Below, in pieces: positions 41,175 to 51,494 of a DNA stretch of 64,000 nucleotides. This DNA is from Mastigias papua (taxonomy: Eukaryota; Cnidaria; Scyphozoa; Rhizostomeae; Mastigiidae): assembly GCA_964019165.1 (NCBI GenBank), contig OZ025283.1, forward strand, positions 10,772,481 to 10,836,480. The letters are read 5' to 3'. A program made the translations under genes and the position numbers. Within the stretch, counting starts at the first letter, position 1. Every line of letters begins with the position of its first letter. The notes below the pieces were generated by a model. It was not told the origin of the DNA, did not search any database, and saw only the letters and a program-made list of their open reading frames with translations.

Positions 41175-44100
41175 CTGCAAGAAGAAAAACAGTACAAACT
41201 AGACAATGTGAAGGAATTATCAAAGCTGCATAATAAGAAACAAAGCAAGACGGGGGCCATAACTACACAAACCAAAATAAGTTAAGGCCGGACGATTACA
41301 AAGCATCAGCTAAAAATGCAAGGGAGGACTAGAAAATAAAATAACCACGTGGTATGACGGAAAATGACAAGAATGAAGAAGGAATCACGAACAATCGAAG
41401 GATCAAAAAAGTAAAAAAAGTAAAACAAGGCACGCTGAGAAACATGCTAGTTGATGTAAATTCAATTGCATTGAGTCCCATATACGATTCCGTACGCTGG
41501 GGAGTGCAAGTTGGAGAGGGCATTTATCCTGCGCCATAGGCATGATGAGGATGGGTAGCCAGTTCCGTTCCTCACGGCCTTTATCTCCCAAGTGTTGCTA
41601 GCCGATACCCATTGGTAGCTGGGCAGACAGTGAGCGAGCATCTAAACAATACTCCGAGGTTTCTCCTCCTGCAATCAGTCTTCCGCACAGCGCTCTAATC
41701 ACTCGGCCACTCGTCAATGCATGTACTTATAACATTTACAAAACTTCACCACCATAAATCCTCGAATTAACCCCCAGGGGCCAATTCATTTTTGACACTT
41801 TTTGGAAAGAGGTTTATTCGAAGGGAGGGCGTATTCGAGGGGGCTTACAACAGTGTTTGACATGTGACACATAAAAAGCTCACTGGTAAAACTCCTACTC
41901 TCCATAATATTAAAGGAGGAGTTAAATTGTAAGCATCAGTCTATATAAAAGTCTTCATCATCCTCTGTCGTTATGGTGGGGAGGGAGGGGATTTGATAGG
42001 GGTTATTTGAGATGGGCTTTTAATCAATTTGAAGTTCTAGCATGAGGGGTTATTCGATGGGGACTGTTTCGAAGGGGGAATGCGAGAATGCACGGTATAT
42101 GCACATACAGCCAGGACATCAAATGGGCAGCATCCCATTATCTTTGATAACACACATAAAGCTTACCGAATTTGAGGCTTCATCGCCAACTGCTGCATAC
42201 ATGCAATCGGTATCATCTGAATAGGAGAATAATGCTGCCCTAGACAGTACTTTGGAGATTTTCCCACCAACCAGCTGTCTTGTTTCACTGCACGAGCACA
42301 AGCTGTTATCTGCCGATGAATCTACTCCCTGACCTGACATTTTGTATACCTGCAAACATAGCATCAAACACTCTGTAAATGTCTTTAAACGGCCTTCAAA
42401 ATTACCGACATACATACAAAAATAATAGGTATAAAAAGACAACATCGCAGGCAGGGGGAATGGAAGCATATAGCGTAGAAAACATACCGCAGGCGTCAAA
42501 GCAACAGTGTGCAGGGAATAATCAAAACATACCATATGCCTGGTGCTTGCATGGAATTTTGAAGGGCGATATGATGCCAGAATGCATCGCGTGACGTCAT
42601 CAAAAGCTAATCCAGAAAATAGCCCTTGAAAAAGAAAGGTCAGTGCTAAAATCCATGGAAACACCGATGCAAAATGTCAACATACGAAACAAACATTTCG
42701 GCAAAAAGCCTTAATCAGCCAACAAGTTTCAAATGCAAATACCTCGCTATCGATTATACGTATTCCTAAAATTCTCTATACATCGCCCACACGTCTAAAT
42801 GTTAATAGACCTCATGAGTACAAATAATGTCGACAACTTGGGCTGTTGAATACGAATCAAAGAAATACGAGATATGACGATTTCGTGTGCCCCTATGAAA
42901 GAGAACATGCATAACTGTGCTGTAATGTGTAGTGTTGCAGAGTAAATTTAGCGATTTTGTTTTTGTTTGTTTTCTGCTTGTTAAATCCCTGTACATATAA
43001 GGGCAAATTTTTCAATGCGAGGGTCAGTCGTATTAGGGACAAGATGACCAAGTATCTTTTCCCACTGTGGCTAATCCACTATTTCAATCATTATGTTATT
43101 TCAGCGGTATAAAAAATAGAAACATAACTCATAGCTACCTGGAGATAGTGACAATGGATGCGAAATGAAATGGGAGTCTCGGCATATTTCCCAGAAACAG
43201 CCCCCATTTAATGTGCAAACAAATAAACCTTCGGCACTAGGAAAGCATGACAGAACATGAAGAAGTATGCAATAAACATTTAAAATAAACAGTAAATAAT
43301 CATAAACTATAAATACATATTCTAGGGAGAATACAAAAAAAATTTTTACCCTGAATACTTCAAAACACAAGCTTAACTCCCAAATCAAGTAATGAACAGA
43401 AAATAAGTAAATTGGCCTTTGAGAACATCCAGTCAAGCTGTTCTCTCCGCTCAACTCAAATTTCTTCCTATTCGTATAAATTTTCACAAACAAATAAACA
43501 CAATAACTTCAATACGATACGACAGTGAGCATAGATTTGCAAATCAACCCTGTGGCCACTACAAATTATTCAATACTAGCGCAAGCAGCAAAACAACATC
43601 AATGGGAAACACTTGGGTATTGAGTGAAGAGGGGCAACAGCAATGGGGAGGTGTTCCACCGCGGTAATTTGATACAACGTAACTTCATGCTAAACTGTTT
43701 GGTAGTTACATACAAACTCTAATTTGGTAGCAACTATGACACAAATACAACTGGGAAAAAGGATAATACTAGGGAAAAAATGTATTTTCTCTCTACCTCC
43801 CTAGAAGTTAACTAAATTAAAGAGAATCGCTGGCATTCACAGTTCCATTCAACTTTTCCTAGACATCACGCAGACATCCGGACTAACAACATGAGACTCT
43901 AGTACAGTATATATCAGCACATTGAGACAAGCAAATTGAAACAAAAGGGCTACTAGGATTCTTCAAAGCCGAAGAATTCTACCCCTATTCAACAAATGTA
44001 TGAATGATTGAAGACAACTATACAGAGAGACTTCAGATGAAATACGAGATTGCCAAGTGATGTAACCTACCAAAAATCTGATCCTGGACATTTCGGTGCA

Positions 44101-47100
44101 TAAACCATTGAAATGATTGGACAAGAAGCTCCATCTATGGCATTAAAACTTTTCAACGCCTCGTTCGTCTTACGAATATCGAAAACGAGACATTTACCAT
44201 TTTGTAGACCGGCATTGACAAAATTGGTATCAAAATCGTTCCAACAGCAACTCCAGACAGGAGATGGGCAATTGTAGCTAAAGATAGATAAAGCCATGAA
44301 ATGTCAGGAAGTTTAGTTGCAACAAATACTTGAAAAATCACTTTGTTTCTCATTTATTCATTCATTGACCTATTTACTGGATCATACAATCATTCACTGA
44401 ATATTAATTAATTAATTAATTAATTAATTAATTAATTCATTCATTCATCCATTCAGTCATCTACACATTCATTCATTCGCTCATACACTCATTTATTCAG
44501 TTTCTGATTATTCAATCACTTATTAAATTATTCAATTGCTCACTTATTCACTCACTCAGTCATTCATGTAGTCCTTACATCCTATCTTCCTTCAAACTCT
44601 TTTGTGTATTAATAGCGATTTCTCAACACTATAAAGATAATGGGAATGGAGAAGAAGTACACAGGTATTCAAGTACACTTGACTGGCAATGACAATACGA
44701 ATGTTAAAAAGGAGCACACGCATATTCAAATACCATTGAACGACAGTGTTGCTTGTCATGCTTGTAAGTCTAAGGCTCTTGTCCATCGATGCACTGAGAA
44801 GAAGTCTATCCCCTCTTGGATTAAAGCAGATGTCGCGGATTGTATTTTGATGAATTGAAACATATTCACTAGATCGAGCTTCTAACGAGCTAACCTATAA
44901 AGGAAAAAGTCTTTTAAAATATAGTGGGAAGTCTTCTAAAACAAAGTTATTTTACTGCAACAAAAGTAATAAAAATAACAAATAAATCGATATAACGTAA
45001 TAAGTTCTTCACAATAATTAGATAAGTTAGTCCCATTTGTGACAATGATACAAGGACCAGCAACACCCTCCTTCAATCTGCATAACAGATGGAAGTCAAA
45101 AATGAAAGATTCTACCCATTGCAAGAATATGTCTACAGCTACAAATCCCTTCTTTTTCTTTAACTGTTTGTATGTAGTTCTTTAAAGTTTTTTGTACTTT
45201 GAACGAACAATAGATTTCGTAAATTGTGAGTCCTGTTCCTGGTGGAGGCTAGATGACTTTGTTTTATTCTGCGCCAGAAACAGCTCAGCATATAAGCATT
45301 ATCAGCTGTATTTACTTTTGATTGAAGTATAAAAAAGTACTCACCCTAAATTTATATATATTCTATAGTACTAAGACGTGGTTTGCTAGATCTCAAGATA
45401 AAAGAAATCTCTTCGGTGAAGAGATAAAAAGAACTAAAGAGCAGAAACATTACCTTAACGATTCCATATCCTGGGAAAAGCTGATTAGGAGAAGGCTTTG
45501 ATACACTTATCATTAAATGAGTCTTGTCAAAAGCCATTACACGAGCTTTGTTCTACAAGACAACCAGAAATATATTCGCATCAATTCTGAATTCTGTTTG
45601 CATAGCAGTTTTAGATGAACATTCAAACTAGTGGAATGCCGAAGGACTTTTGAGTGGGGGTGGGAGGGATGAGGCAAAAGAAATTTACCGATAGGTCTGA
45701 ACAAGGTCCCATAATTACCGATAAGCCGTTACCATTAGACCAACTTTACAGACGAGCCAAAAAATTACAGACGGTTTCTTCAAAGCTGAGAGGGCGTGAC
45801 ATCCTTCCCACTTCCCTCACTTCGGCACACCCCTGATTCAAACTAAGTGGTATGTCAAGGATGCAGCATTGTCTAAGCCAAAGATCACTTAGGTATCGTA
45901 AAAAAGCGCACTCAGTATTCCTAGCATTCAATACAAATGCATTTCACAAAGCAAGTCCTGATATCTCTTGTGCAAATCTGTATTGGCACGGACAAAATAA
46001 TTCGTAAACCCTTAAGTTCTTGGTAAACTAGTGATGAATTCATCTAAAGTCCTATTGAGGAGAAACTGAAAAAAACAATGTCAAACCAGGTATGTAGACC
46101 AGACCATAATATCATTAAAGAACTATTTAGCAAATAAAATCCGTGTTCCTGATATGCAGATAAGTTACTTCATACACTTGCCGTTTCCCTATAATATGCA
46201 ACACCACACATAAACGATATGAAACAGAATTAATCATCCTTACAAAAGGTCCTATTTTACAATTCCAATCTACAATCTATAACAAAAAGAAACTATAGGA
46301 CCCACAGAAAGCTATACTATCTGCCCGAATGAACCAGAAGACCGGTCAGGAAGAACGACAACTTCTTCCAACAGTTGCCTAGCCGTATTGAGATGCCGTG
46401 CAAAAGTTAAGTATTCTAATCGCACGAAATGTTTGTAAATCTACCTGAGCCACTTGTATAGTCTTTTGAAAAACGAATGTCCGTGCAGCAGTACCTCTGG
46501 TTCCATTAGCACCAGCAGAATCCTCTGACGTCACACTAGCAAAAACGTAACAATATATAAGGTGAAATACGAGAGCAGAGATCATCAAAGGCAATAAGAG
46601 GGAATTCTATGACACAAGATCATAATACAATCCACCAAAAAAAACGAACGTTGAATAGTGTAGCATCACAGATATAAAAAGAAAGTCAGAGCGCAGCAAA
46701 CTTTAAAGAAGCTCTTTGCATAGACTGTACTATCCGCTTTTCAAGACATAATGCTACATGATGGGCAAAGTGTAGAACTGGATTGGTGGAATCGATTGAT
46801 ATCTGCTCATAACCTGAAATTGCTCTGTAATCTAACGGCAGTACTATTCAGTGTAAACCTAAATCATGAACACTAAATTACTCTTTGATCACAATAATTC
46901 AGCATTGTCATAAGTCAAGCCAATTTTAACGTGGAAAGAATTAGCATTACAAGGCAATGACTCCTTTTACAGTTGCATTGCAATCTATTAGTATTGTTGC
47001 TACTAAAGAATCTGTTTACGCTTTAGCTCGCTACAAAACTTTCCAGCAAGTACTAAGGAAGGTTTCTTAAGAAGTTGATAATAATTTAAAATCGAGGCGA

Positions 47101-50100
47101 GAAAATCACGACTAAACTAAGATTACCGCTCATTTACTGTAGCAAGCCTTTGCTGTTGCAAGAGTGAGGCCTGCCTGACTTGCTCTCGAAGTCTCTGAAG
47201 CTCGGCTCTTGCCATTTCAAATTGTATCTTGGTCCTCATGTGCTCTTCTTCAGCCTTTGACCTCTTTAACCTCTCCTCCTCTAGTTCTCTGAGAGCCCTT
47301 GGAAGCGGAACAAGTTCATATATAAAAGTTCTCTGTATTAGATGATGTATTAGATAAACTAAGGCCAAAAGCCAACTACAGAAATGACCTTCACCCCTGA
47401 ACCCTGAAGCTATGAAAACAAAACCATCCAAGAACTAAAACTAGTTTCTAACCAAGTACTACCCTTGTTTCATTTAACTCTTCGACTACATAAATGATTT
47501 AGCTAACACGAGAGCACTTCCGATACAAACTGGAGCTAGGCACGAGTTATCTACAGCATTGCTTCTCTGTATAAGGCACAAACCAATTAATGATATGAGA
47601 GTCTAATGACACATAAGTTCTAAAGCAATGCATACCAAGCTTAGTCTATAACTGATATTGAAGGTCTAAGTGCCGTTCTAGATTCGCACAAGATTTTCAA
47701 TCACAAAGCTACCCGAAAGTTTCATTAAACATCTAGTTCTCTTTTAGCAAAAACTAGTACTAAGTGAAGCTATATAGAAATATTTTCACGACGGAACTTC
47801 AGAAAAGTAAAGTGTAGTTAGAAATCATTCTTCTAAAAACTGCATCGTGAAGGCATCAATCACTGTGCTCATCTGAATATTGCACAAAGGTTAAACAGAT
47901 TTTTCTGCCATCAAAAATACAAACGTACATTCATATTATTGATAAATACCTGTCTTTTTCAGTAGTGTCGATAACTTTTAGTGCTTTGCAATATATATTC
48001 CTAATATCTTTTCTTTTAGCCGGTGCGTTACACTGAGGACATTTGTCAGTAGACTTTCCCTTCAACCACTTTTCAATGCAGCTGTATATGTAGACATATT
48101 CTCTCATGATTTTATCTCTATTGAGACTTGCATATGAGGTTAAAGATAAGGTAATTCTAACAGACAGGGCCTCCAACGATCACAAGTATGGGCGGACTGA
48201 CCAATCGGGCGATTGGGCGATTGGGCGATTGGGCGATTGGGCGATTGGGCGATTGGGCGATTGGGCGATGCCTGAAGGGTCCCCTTTTGTTTTCATTCTC
48301 CAGGGGCCCCTTCTGCAAAGTACTATTTCAGGAAATACTGTATCTGAAATGGCACAACAGATGAATGTATCCTTATTAATATACTGGAGGAATGATTTTG
48401 TTAGCACAGACATTATACAAGCATCCAAGCCCTACCATACATATTTTTTCCGGGCCCTAAATAGGCAGCTAGTCTGCCCCTGCTCACAAGCAGGGAAGTA
48501 AACTGATGGAACTTAATGCTAACTTCTCCCTCTCTCAATCAAAGACATCTGAGCACCAAAGTACAGTTCAGATAGGGTTTAGGATAATGAAAATGATATA
48601 TGATGCAGAATTGGATCTACATCAATTTATTCACGAAGAGAAAATTCTTGTTTTTATGGGATGTGATTCTTAGTCCCTGCAAAACTATCAGTCCGGTGTG
48701 AAAACAAGTAAAAATCCAAAACTGCAAAGAACCAGTAAATCAAGTGTGAATTTAAGATTTCCATGAATATGCAGAAACAGTCTGGTAGGTTTCTCTGGTC
48801 AATAGAAAGTTAATAGACATCACACAGCAAAGTTCCTACAATCGTTGCCAAAATTACTTGGAACACCACACATCTCTGAGATTAAAAGGCAAGCTATTGA
48901 CACAAATAGTACTGATACTAAGCGAGCCGTTTAAGTGACTTAAAGCCCCCTCCCCCTCCCCCCGAAAACAATGTTGGATTCTGTAGATAAGATGTTGCTA
49001 CGTGTGAAAACGATCGAATTCTACGAGACGCCAAGCGTATATCACAATAACACAACATTGTACGGGGGAGGGGGGAAGCTAGGTATGGAAAAGTTTGAAA
49101 AATCTGCAATTCGTTCCAACAATTTTGGCAACGGTTGTAGCTTAAAAGGAAATTGATCATGCTCAGCAGTTTGGTGTTGCAAATAATTAGAACAGGTGTT
49201 AAAAAAAGGCATTAACACCAAGCCATGACAACAATATCAATAAGCATATAATATGATTGCAATCTCCAAGTAACAAAAGATTGTGTCTCACCTTCTTCCA
49301 AACAAATGCCCACAGCTAAGAGAGGCAAGGCGATGTGACCCTGAGTTTGACCAGGGCTCAAAACAAATTGGGCACCCTTGATTCTGAGATGAGAAAGGAA
49401 TACATTTCAATTGGGTCTTTTATCTCAGGGGACTGATTCAGATGGATTTGGTAAAATAAGCAACTATTACTGGTTTCTGTTCTCATAGATGCTTACATAG
49501 GCCAACTACAGAATGAAACCAACGGGAAATAAAACGGTACTTATCTACCCCTTTAACAATACTGCTAACAAAACTTACAAAACTATTAACAAATAAAAGT
49601 AAGAATAAATATAGAGGATAAGCATGAGGACTAGGCACACCCATTGAATCATCTGGATGAATTATTCCAGGCAAGCATTGTATTCTCAAAACATATAAAA
49701 TAATAGTTTTTGGATATGTTTATTCATTTCAAATCGCAATTTTTGTCAGCACTACTGCCATTTCGCAAAACAAAGAAGAAGAGAATACAACTGTTGTGCC
49801 TATCATAGTGGAAATGGACACTGGGTCATCGAAGCCCCACCATAACAGGGACTTACATTTCATATAATATACATAGAACAAATAAAAAACCAAGACAAAA
49901 TACAAAAACATTACTTTCTGACTTGCATTTGATACCCAGTAATGATACATGCGAGTTAAAAGTGTTAAACTTTAGGAGAGAGCAAGCGCAGGGCAGTTTA
50001 TCTCATATCCGCACTGTGGCGATAAGAAATTATAAAATCAAACATACAGTGAAATTCTGATATAACGAACCTCCCGCTACAACGAACCAAACGTTCGGTT

Positions 50101-51494
50101 CCTTGGGTTGTGCCTAAAAAACTCCTTATAGATTCTCTTGGTATAACGAATCCCGGATATAACGAACTCTCGTTACAATGAACCAAATTCCAGGTCCCTT
50201 CATCATAACCAACCTCGTTATAACCAACTTTTCATAAATTTTTCATTTATTTATTTTATTTATTTATTTTCCGTGTTCATTTACCACTTTCACTTGGGGG
50301 GCATTCAATATTGTCAAAGACAAAACATACATCAGACGGCCCTTGCATACCAGGGCAGGCGATATGCGACTGGGCGCCTTTCAATATGCCAATAGTAGGC
50401 GGCTGGTAATGGTCACTTGTATACAGTATCAAGAGAGGCAAAGACCATCAATAAACTTTGAATTCAGCTTATTTGTTTGAGTAAAATGTACACAGAAGTT
50501 GGGGAGAGCCTAAACAAGCCCAAGGAAGGATTCCTTGGGCATGTACTGAGAAAAAACTTATTAAAAAATTTCCTCCCGGCTTAACGAACTCCCAATACAA
50601 TGAAATATTTCCTGGTTCCATTCAGAGTTCGCTATATCGGGATTCCATTGTGCATCACTTGTTCTCATATGCAAGGCAGATATTCTATACAACACCCTAG
50701 CCAATAAAATTTGCGGTATTTCTTTGGTACCCAGATATATCCAAAAAGATGGTGCTTTCATTGATCATCTTCATCCTTGCTAATAAGGCCAGAGATTTTT
50801 GAACAAATGCAGCTGCATTTAGGCCTAGAACCTTCTGGTAAAAGATTAAGCACCTACCACCAAACAATTGCCAAATATTTCATAATATAAAAACATGCAC
50901 ATCAAATTTGTTCTGCAAGTATCTATGATGAAAGATAGTCACACGGAACAGAATGAAGACTATGGTTTCTATATAGCTACAATATGCACATAATGACAAC
51001 AATGTTCGTGTACCTCACTGTCACTATCTGATTCTGCTTCTGTCTTTTCACAATTCTGAGCCTTGTCAGTTTTTTCAGGTATTTTTGCACCATGCTCGTC
51101 ATCACTGATTATAGTATGATAAGTATCATTGCTTGCTATGCTTAGAGGAGAGCCATGTGAAGATTCAACATCATCACCATTACCAACTTCTGCTAAAAAC
51201 AATATAACTTTGGCCTTAGATTCTCTATTGCATATGACCTGGTACAATATAATGCAGTACTCTAAAACCCATAATCAAGGGGGTGCTAATTAATGCTGGC
51301 TGATTTGAAAAGCCCCCTGCTCCTTCCATAGATCCTCCCCAGTTTATTGATTTCAAAAATTCTGGAGTTGCTTCATATATGCATAGATCATTTTCCGAAC
51401 ATGCAAATGCAGTGACTGTGTTCAAACTCAGATAATCCTTATATCTTATGTTTTGCTGTATTTACTTACATTTGCACTTTGCAGGAACAGACAT
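41025..51494 (-). CDS. RFWD3: RFWD3-type E3 ubiquitin ligase (complete, 13 exons)
   Basis: RFWD3 is a nuclear RING E3 that, in vertebrates, ubiquitinates RPA and RAD51 at stalled forks and crosslinks (Fanconi anaemia group W) and acts with MDM2 on p53. Coding exons 5' to 3': 51494-51470, 51192-51014, 49383-49292, 48081-47950, 47330-47127, 46535-46445, 45552-45454, 44894-44734, 44277-44071, 43236-43139, 42624-42533, 42349-42167, 41174-41025; total 1,713 nt, 570 residues plus stop, phases consistent, all GT-AG. Domains: acidic N-terminus (ESDSDSE, to residue 68), RING about 72-116 (C72, C75, C92, H94, C100, C113, C116), coiled coil about 145-210, then the WD40 domain 240-570 with VWSCCW and GDEASNS landmarks. 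The usual fifth RING ligand position holds Gly (HLFG), as I recall for vertebrate RFWD3. The N-terminus is some 200 residues shorter than the human protein (774). Confidence 0.95.
41525..41717 (-). mobile_element. tRNA-derived SINE copy A
   Basis: On the minus strand the head gagtggccgagtgattagag resembles the A-box region of tRNA-Leu/Ser. The body continues acctcggagtat, gctcgctcactg and ends gtgaggaacggaactggc. It lies in RFWD3 intron 12. Related copies are at 30,540 and 27,180. Confidence 0.7.
41755..42090. repeat. G-rich inverted repeat region, possible MITE
   Basis: cctcgaattaaccccc near 41,759 faces gaggggttattcgatgg near 42,042, with further ttattcgaagggag motifs between. Boundaries are unclear. 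Confidence 0.35.
42167..42349 (-). CDS. RFWD3: RFWD3 exon 12
   Basis: Acceptor gtttgcag, donor GTAAGC, phase 0. Encodes SLCSCSETRQLVGGKIS and ends AAVGDEASNS, matching CTGDEAANS. Confidence 0.96.
42533..42624 (-). CDS. RFWD3: RFWD3 exon 11
   Basis: Acceptor tttttcaag, donor GTATGT. Encodes LFSGLAFDDVTR and CILASYRPSKFHAS, matching SRHCLVTYRPDKNH. Confidence 0.93.
43139..43236 (-). CDS. RFWD3: RFWD3 exon 10
   Basis: Acceptor ctttcctag, donor GTAGCT. Encodes AEGLFVCTLNGGCFWE, corresponding to GGVLAGTLEDASFWE. Confidence 0.93.
44071..44277 (-). CDS. RFWD3: RFWD3 exon 9
   Basis: Acceptor tatctttag, donor GTAGGT. Encodes YNCPSPVWSCCWNDFD and NAGLQNGKCLVFDIRK; VWSCCW is diagnostic of the family. 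Confidence 0.98.
44404..44437. repeat. (TTAA)n microsatellite
   Basis: About eight ATTA units, followed to about 44,570 by a loose attc/attca repeat, in RFWD3 intron 8. Confidence 0.9.
44734..44894 (-). CDS. RFWD3: RFWD3 exon 8
   Basis: Acceptor ctttatag, donor GTATTT. Encodes IHQNTIRDICFNPRG and LLLSASMDKSLRLTSM, a canonical WD40 blade. Confidence 0.97.
45454..45552 (-). CDS. RFWD3: RFWD3 exon 7
   Basis: Acceptor gtcttgtag, donor GTAATG, phase 0. Encodes NKARVMAFDKTHLM and SKPSPNQLFPGYGIVK, matching the SQPSPQASFLPGFGVK segment. Confidence 0.96.
46445..46535 (-). CDS. RFWD3: RFWD3 exon 6
   Basis: Acceptor tttgctag, donor GTAGAT. Encodes VTSEDSAGANG linker then FVFQKTIQVAQ, the entry to the WD40 domain. 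Confidence 0.93.
47127..47330 (-). CDS. RFWD3: RFWD3 exon 5 (coiled coil)
   Basis: Encodes LRELEEERLKRSKAEEEH and RAELQRLREQVRQA, a heptad-like charged coiled coil. Phase demands the acceptor ...acagag at 47,332-47,331 rather than the AG two bases earlier; the first few residues (TFIYELVPL) are therefore less certain. Donor GTAATC. Confidence 0.88.
47950..48081 (-). CDS. RFWD3: RFWD3 exon 4 (RING, second half)
   Basis: Acceptor acatatacag, donor GTATTT. Encodes CIEKWLKGKSTDK and CPQCNAPAKRKDI, the characteristic WLKG and CPQCN signature. Confidence 0.97.
48207..48269. repeat. 8-bp minisatellite GGGCGATT
   Basis: About eight perfect copies in RFWD3 intron 3, about 125 bp upstream of the exon 4 acceptor. 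It is GC-rich in otherwise AT-rich sequence. Confidence 0.95.
48942..49077. mobile_element. Short C-rich/G-rich ended inverted repeat (MITE-like)
   Basis: cccccgaaaacaatgttg at the left faces acaacattgtacgggggagg at the right. The pattern is similar to the polycytosine ends of the MITE at 17,973. In RFWD3 intron 3. Confidence 0.45.
49292..49383 (-). CDS. RFWD3: RFWD3 exon 3 (RING, first half)
   Basis: Acceptor catctcag, donor GTGAGA. Encodes NQGCPICFEPWSNSG and CGHLFGR: the first zinc-ligand pairs of the RING. Confidence 0.96.
50047..50652. mobile_element. pogo/Tigger-like MITE
   Basis: The left end cagtgaaattctgatataac faces the right end (reverse complement cacaatggaatcccgatata), both continuing gcgaac/acgaac. 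Sub-terminal ataacgaac repeats occur, TA precedes the left end, and there is no transposase frame. It lies in RFWD3 intron 2. Confidence 0.65.
51014..51192 (-). CDS. RFWD3: RFWD3 exon 2
   Basis: Encodes EVGNGDDVESSHG and an acidic stretch ending ESDSDSE; donor GTACAC, phase 0. The acceptor is a tandem tagcag. Using the first AG gives TCA across the junction; using the second gives a TAA stop. Confidence 0.82.
51470..51494 (-). CDS. RFWD3: RFWD3 exon 1 (coding part)
   Basis: ATG at 51,494 opens MSVPAKCK, then donor GTAAGT. An in-frame TGA lies 24 nt upstream of the ATG. Phase and start fit, but this segment has no conserved residues, so a more distant first exon remains possible. Confidence 0.6.

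Noticed and set aside
42119..42664. A single 181-codon minus-strand frame
   Set aside because: It fuses RFWD3 exons 11 and 12 across an intron. The intron segment is not conserved and both ends carry good GT/AG sites.
43101..43493. A 130-codon minus-strand frame
   Set aside because: Only its middle (43,139-43,236) is RFWD3 exon 10. The remainder is intron.
48106..48501. A 131-codon plus-strand frame with GDWAIGRL repeats
   Set aside because: It arises from the GGGCGATT minisatellite in an RFWD3 intron, antisense to the gene.
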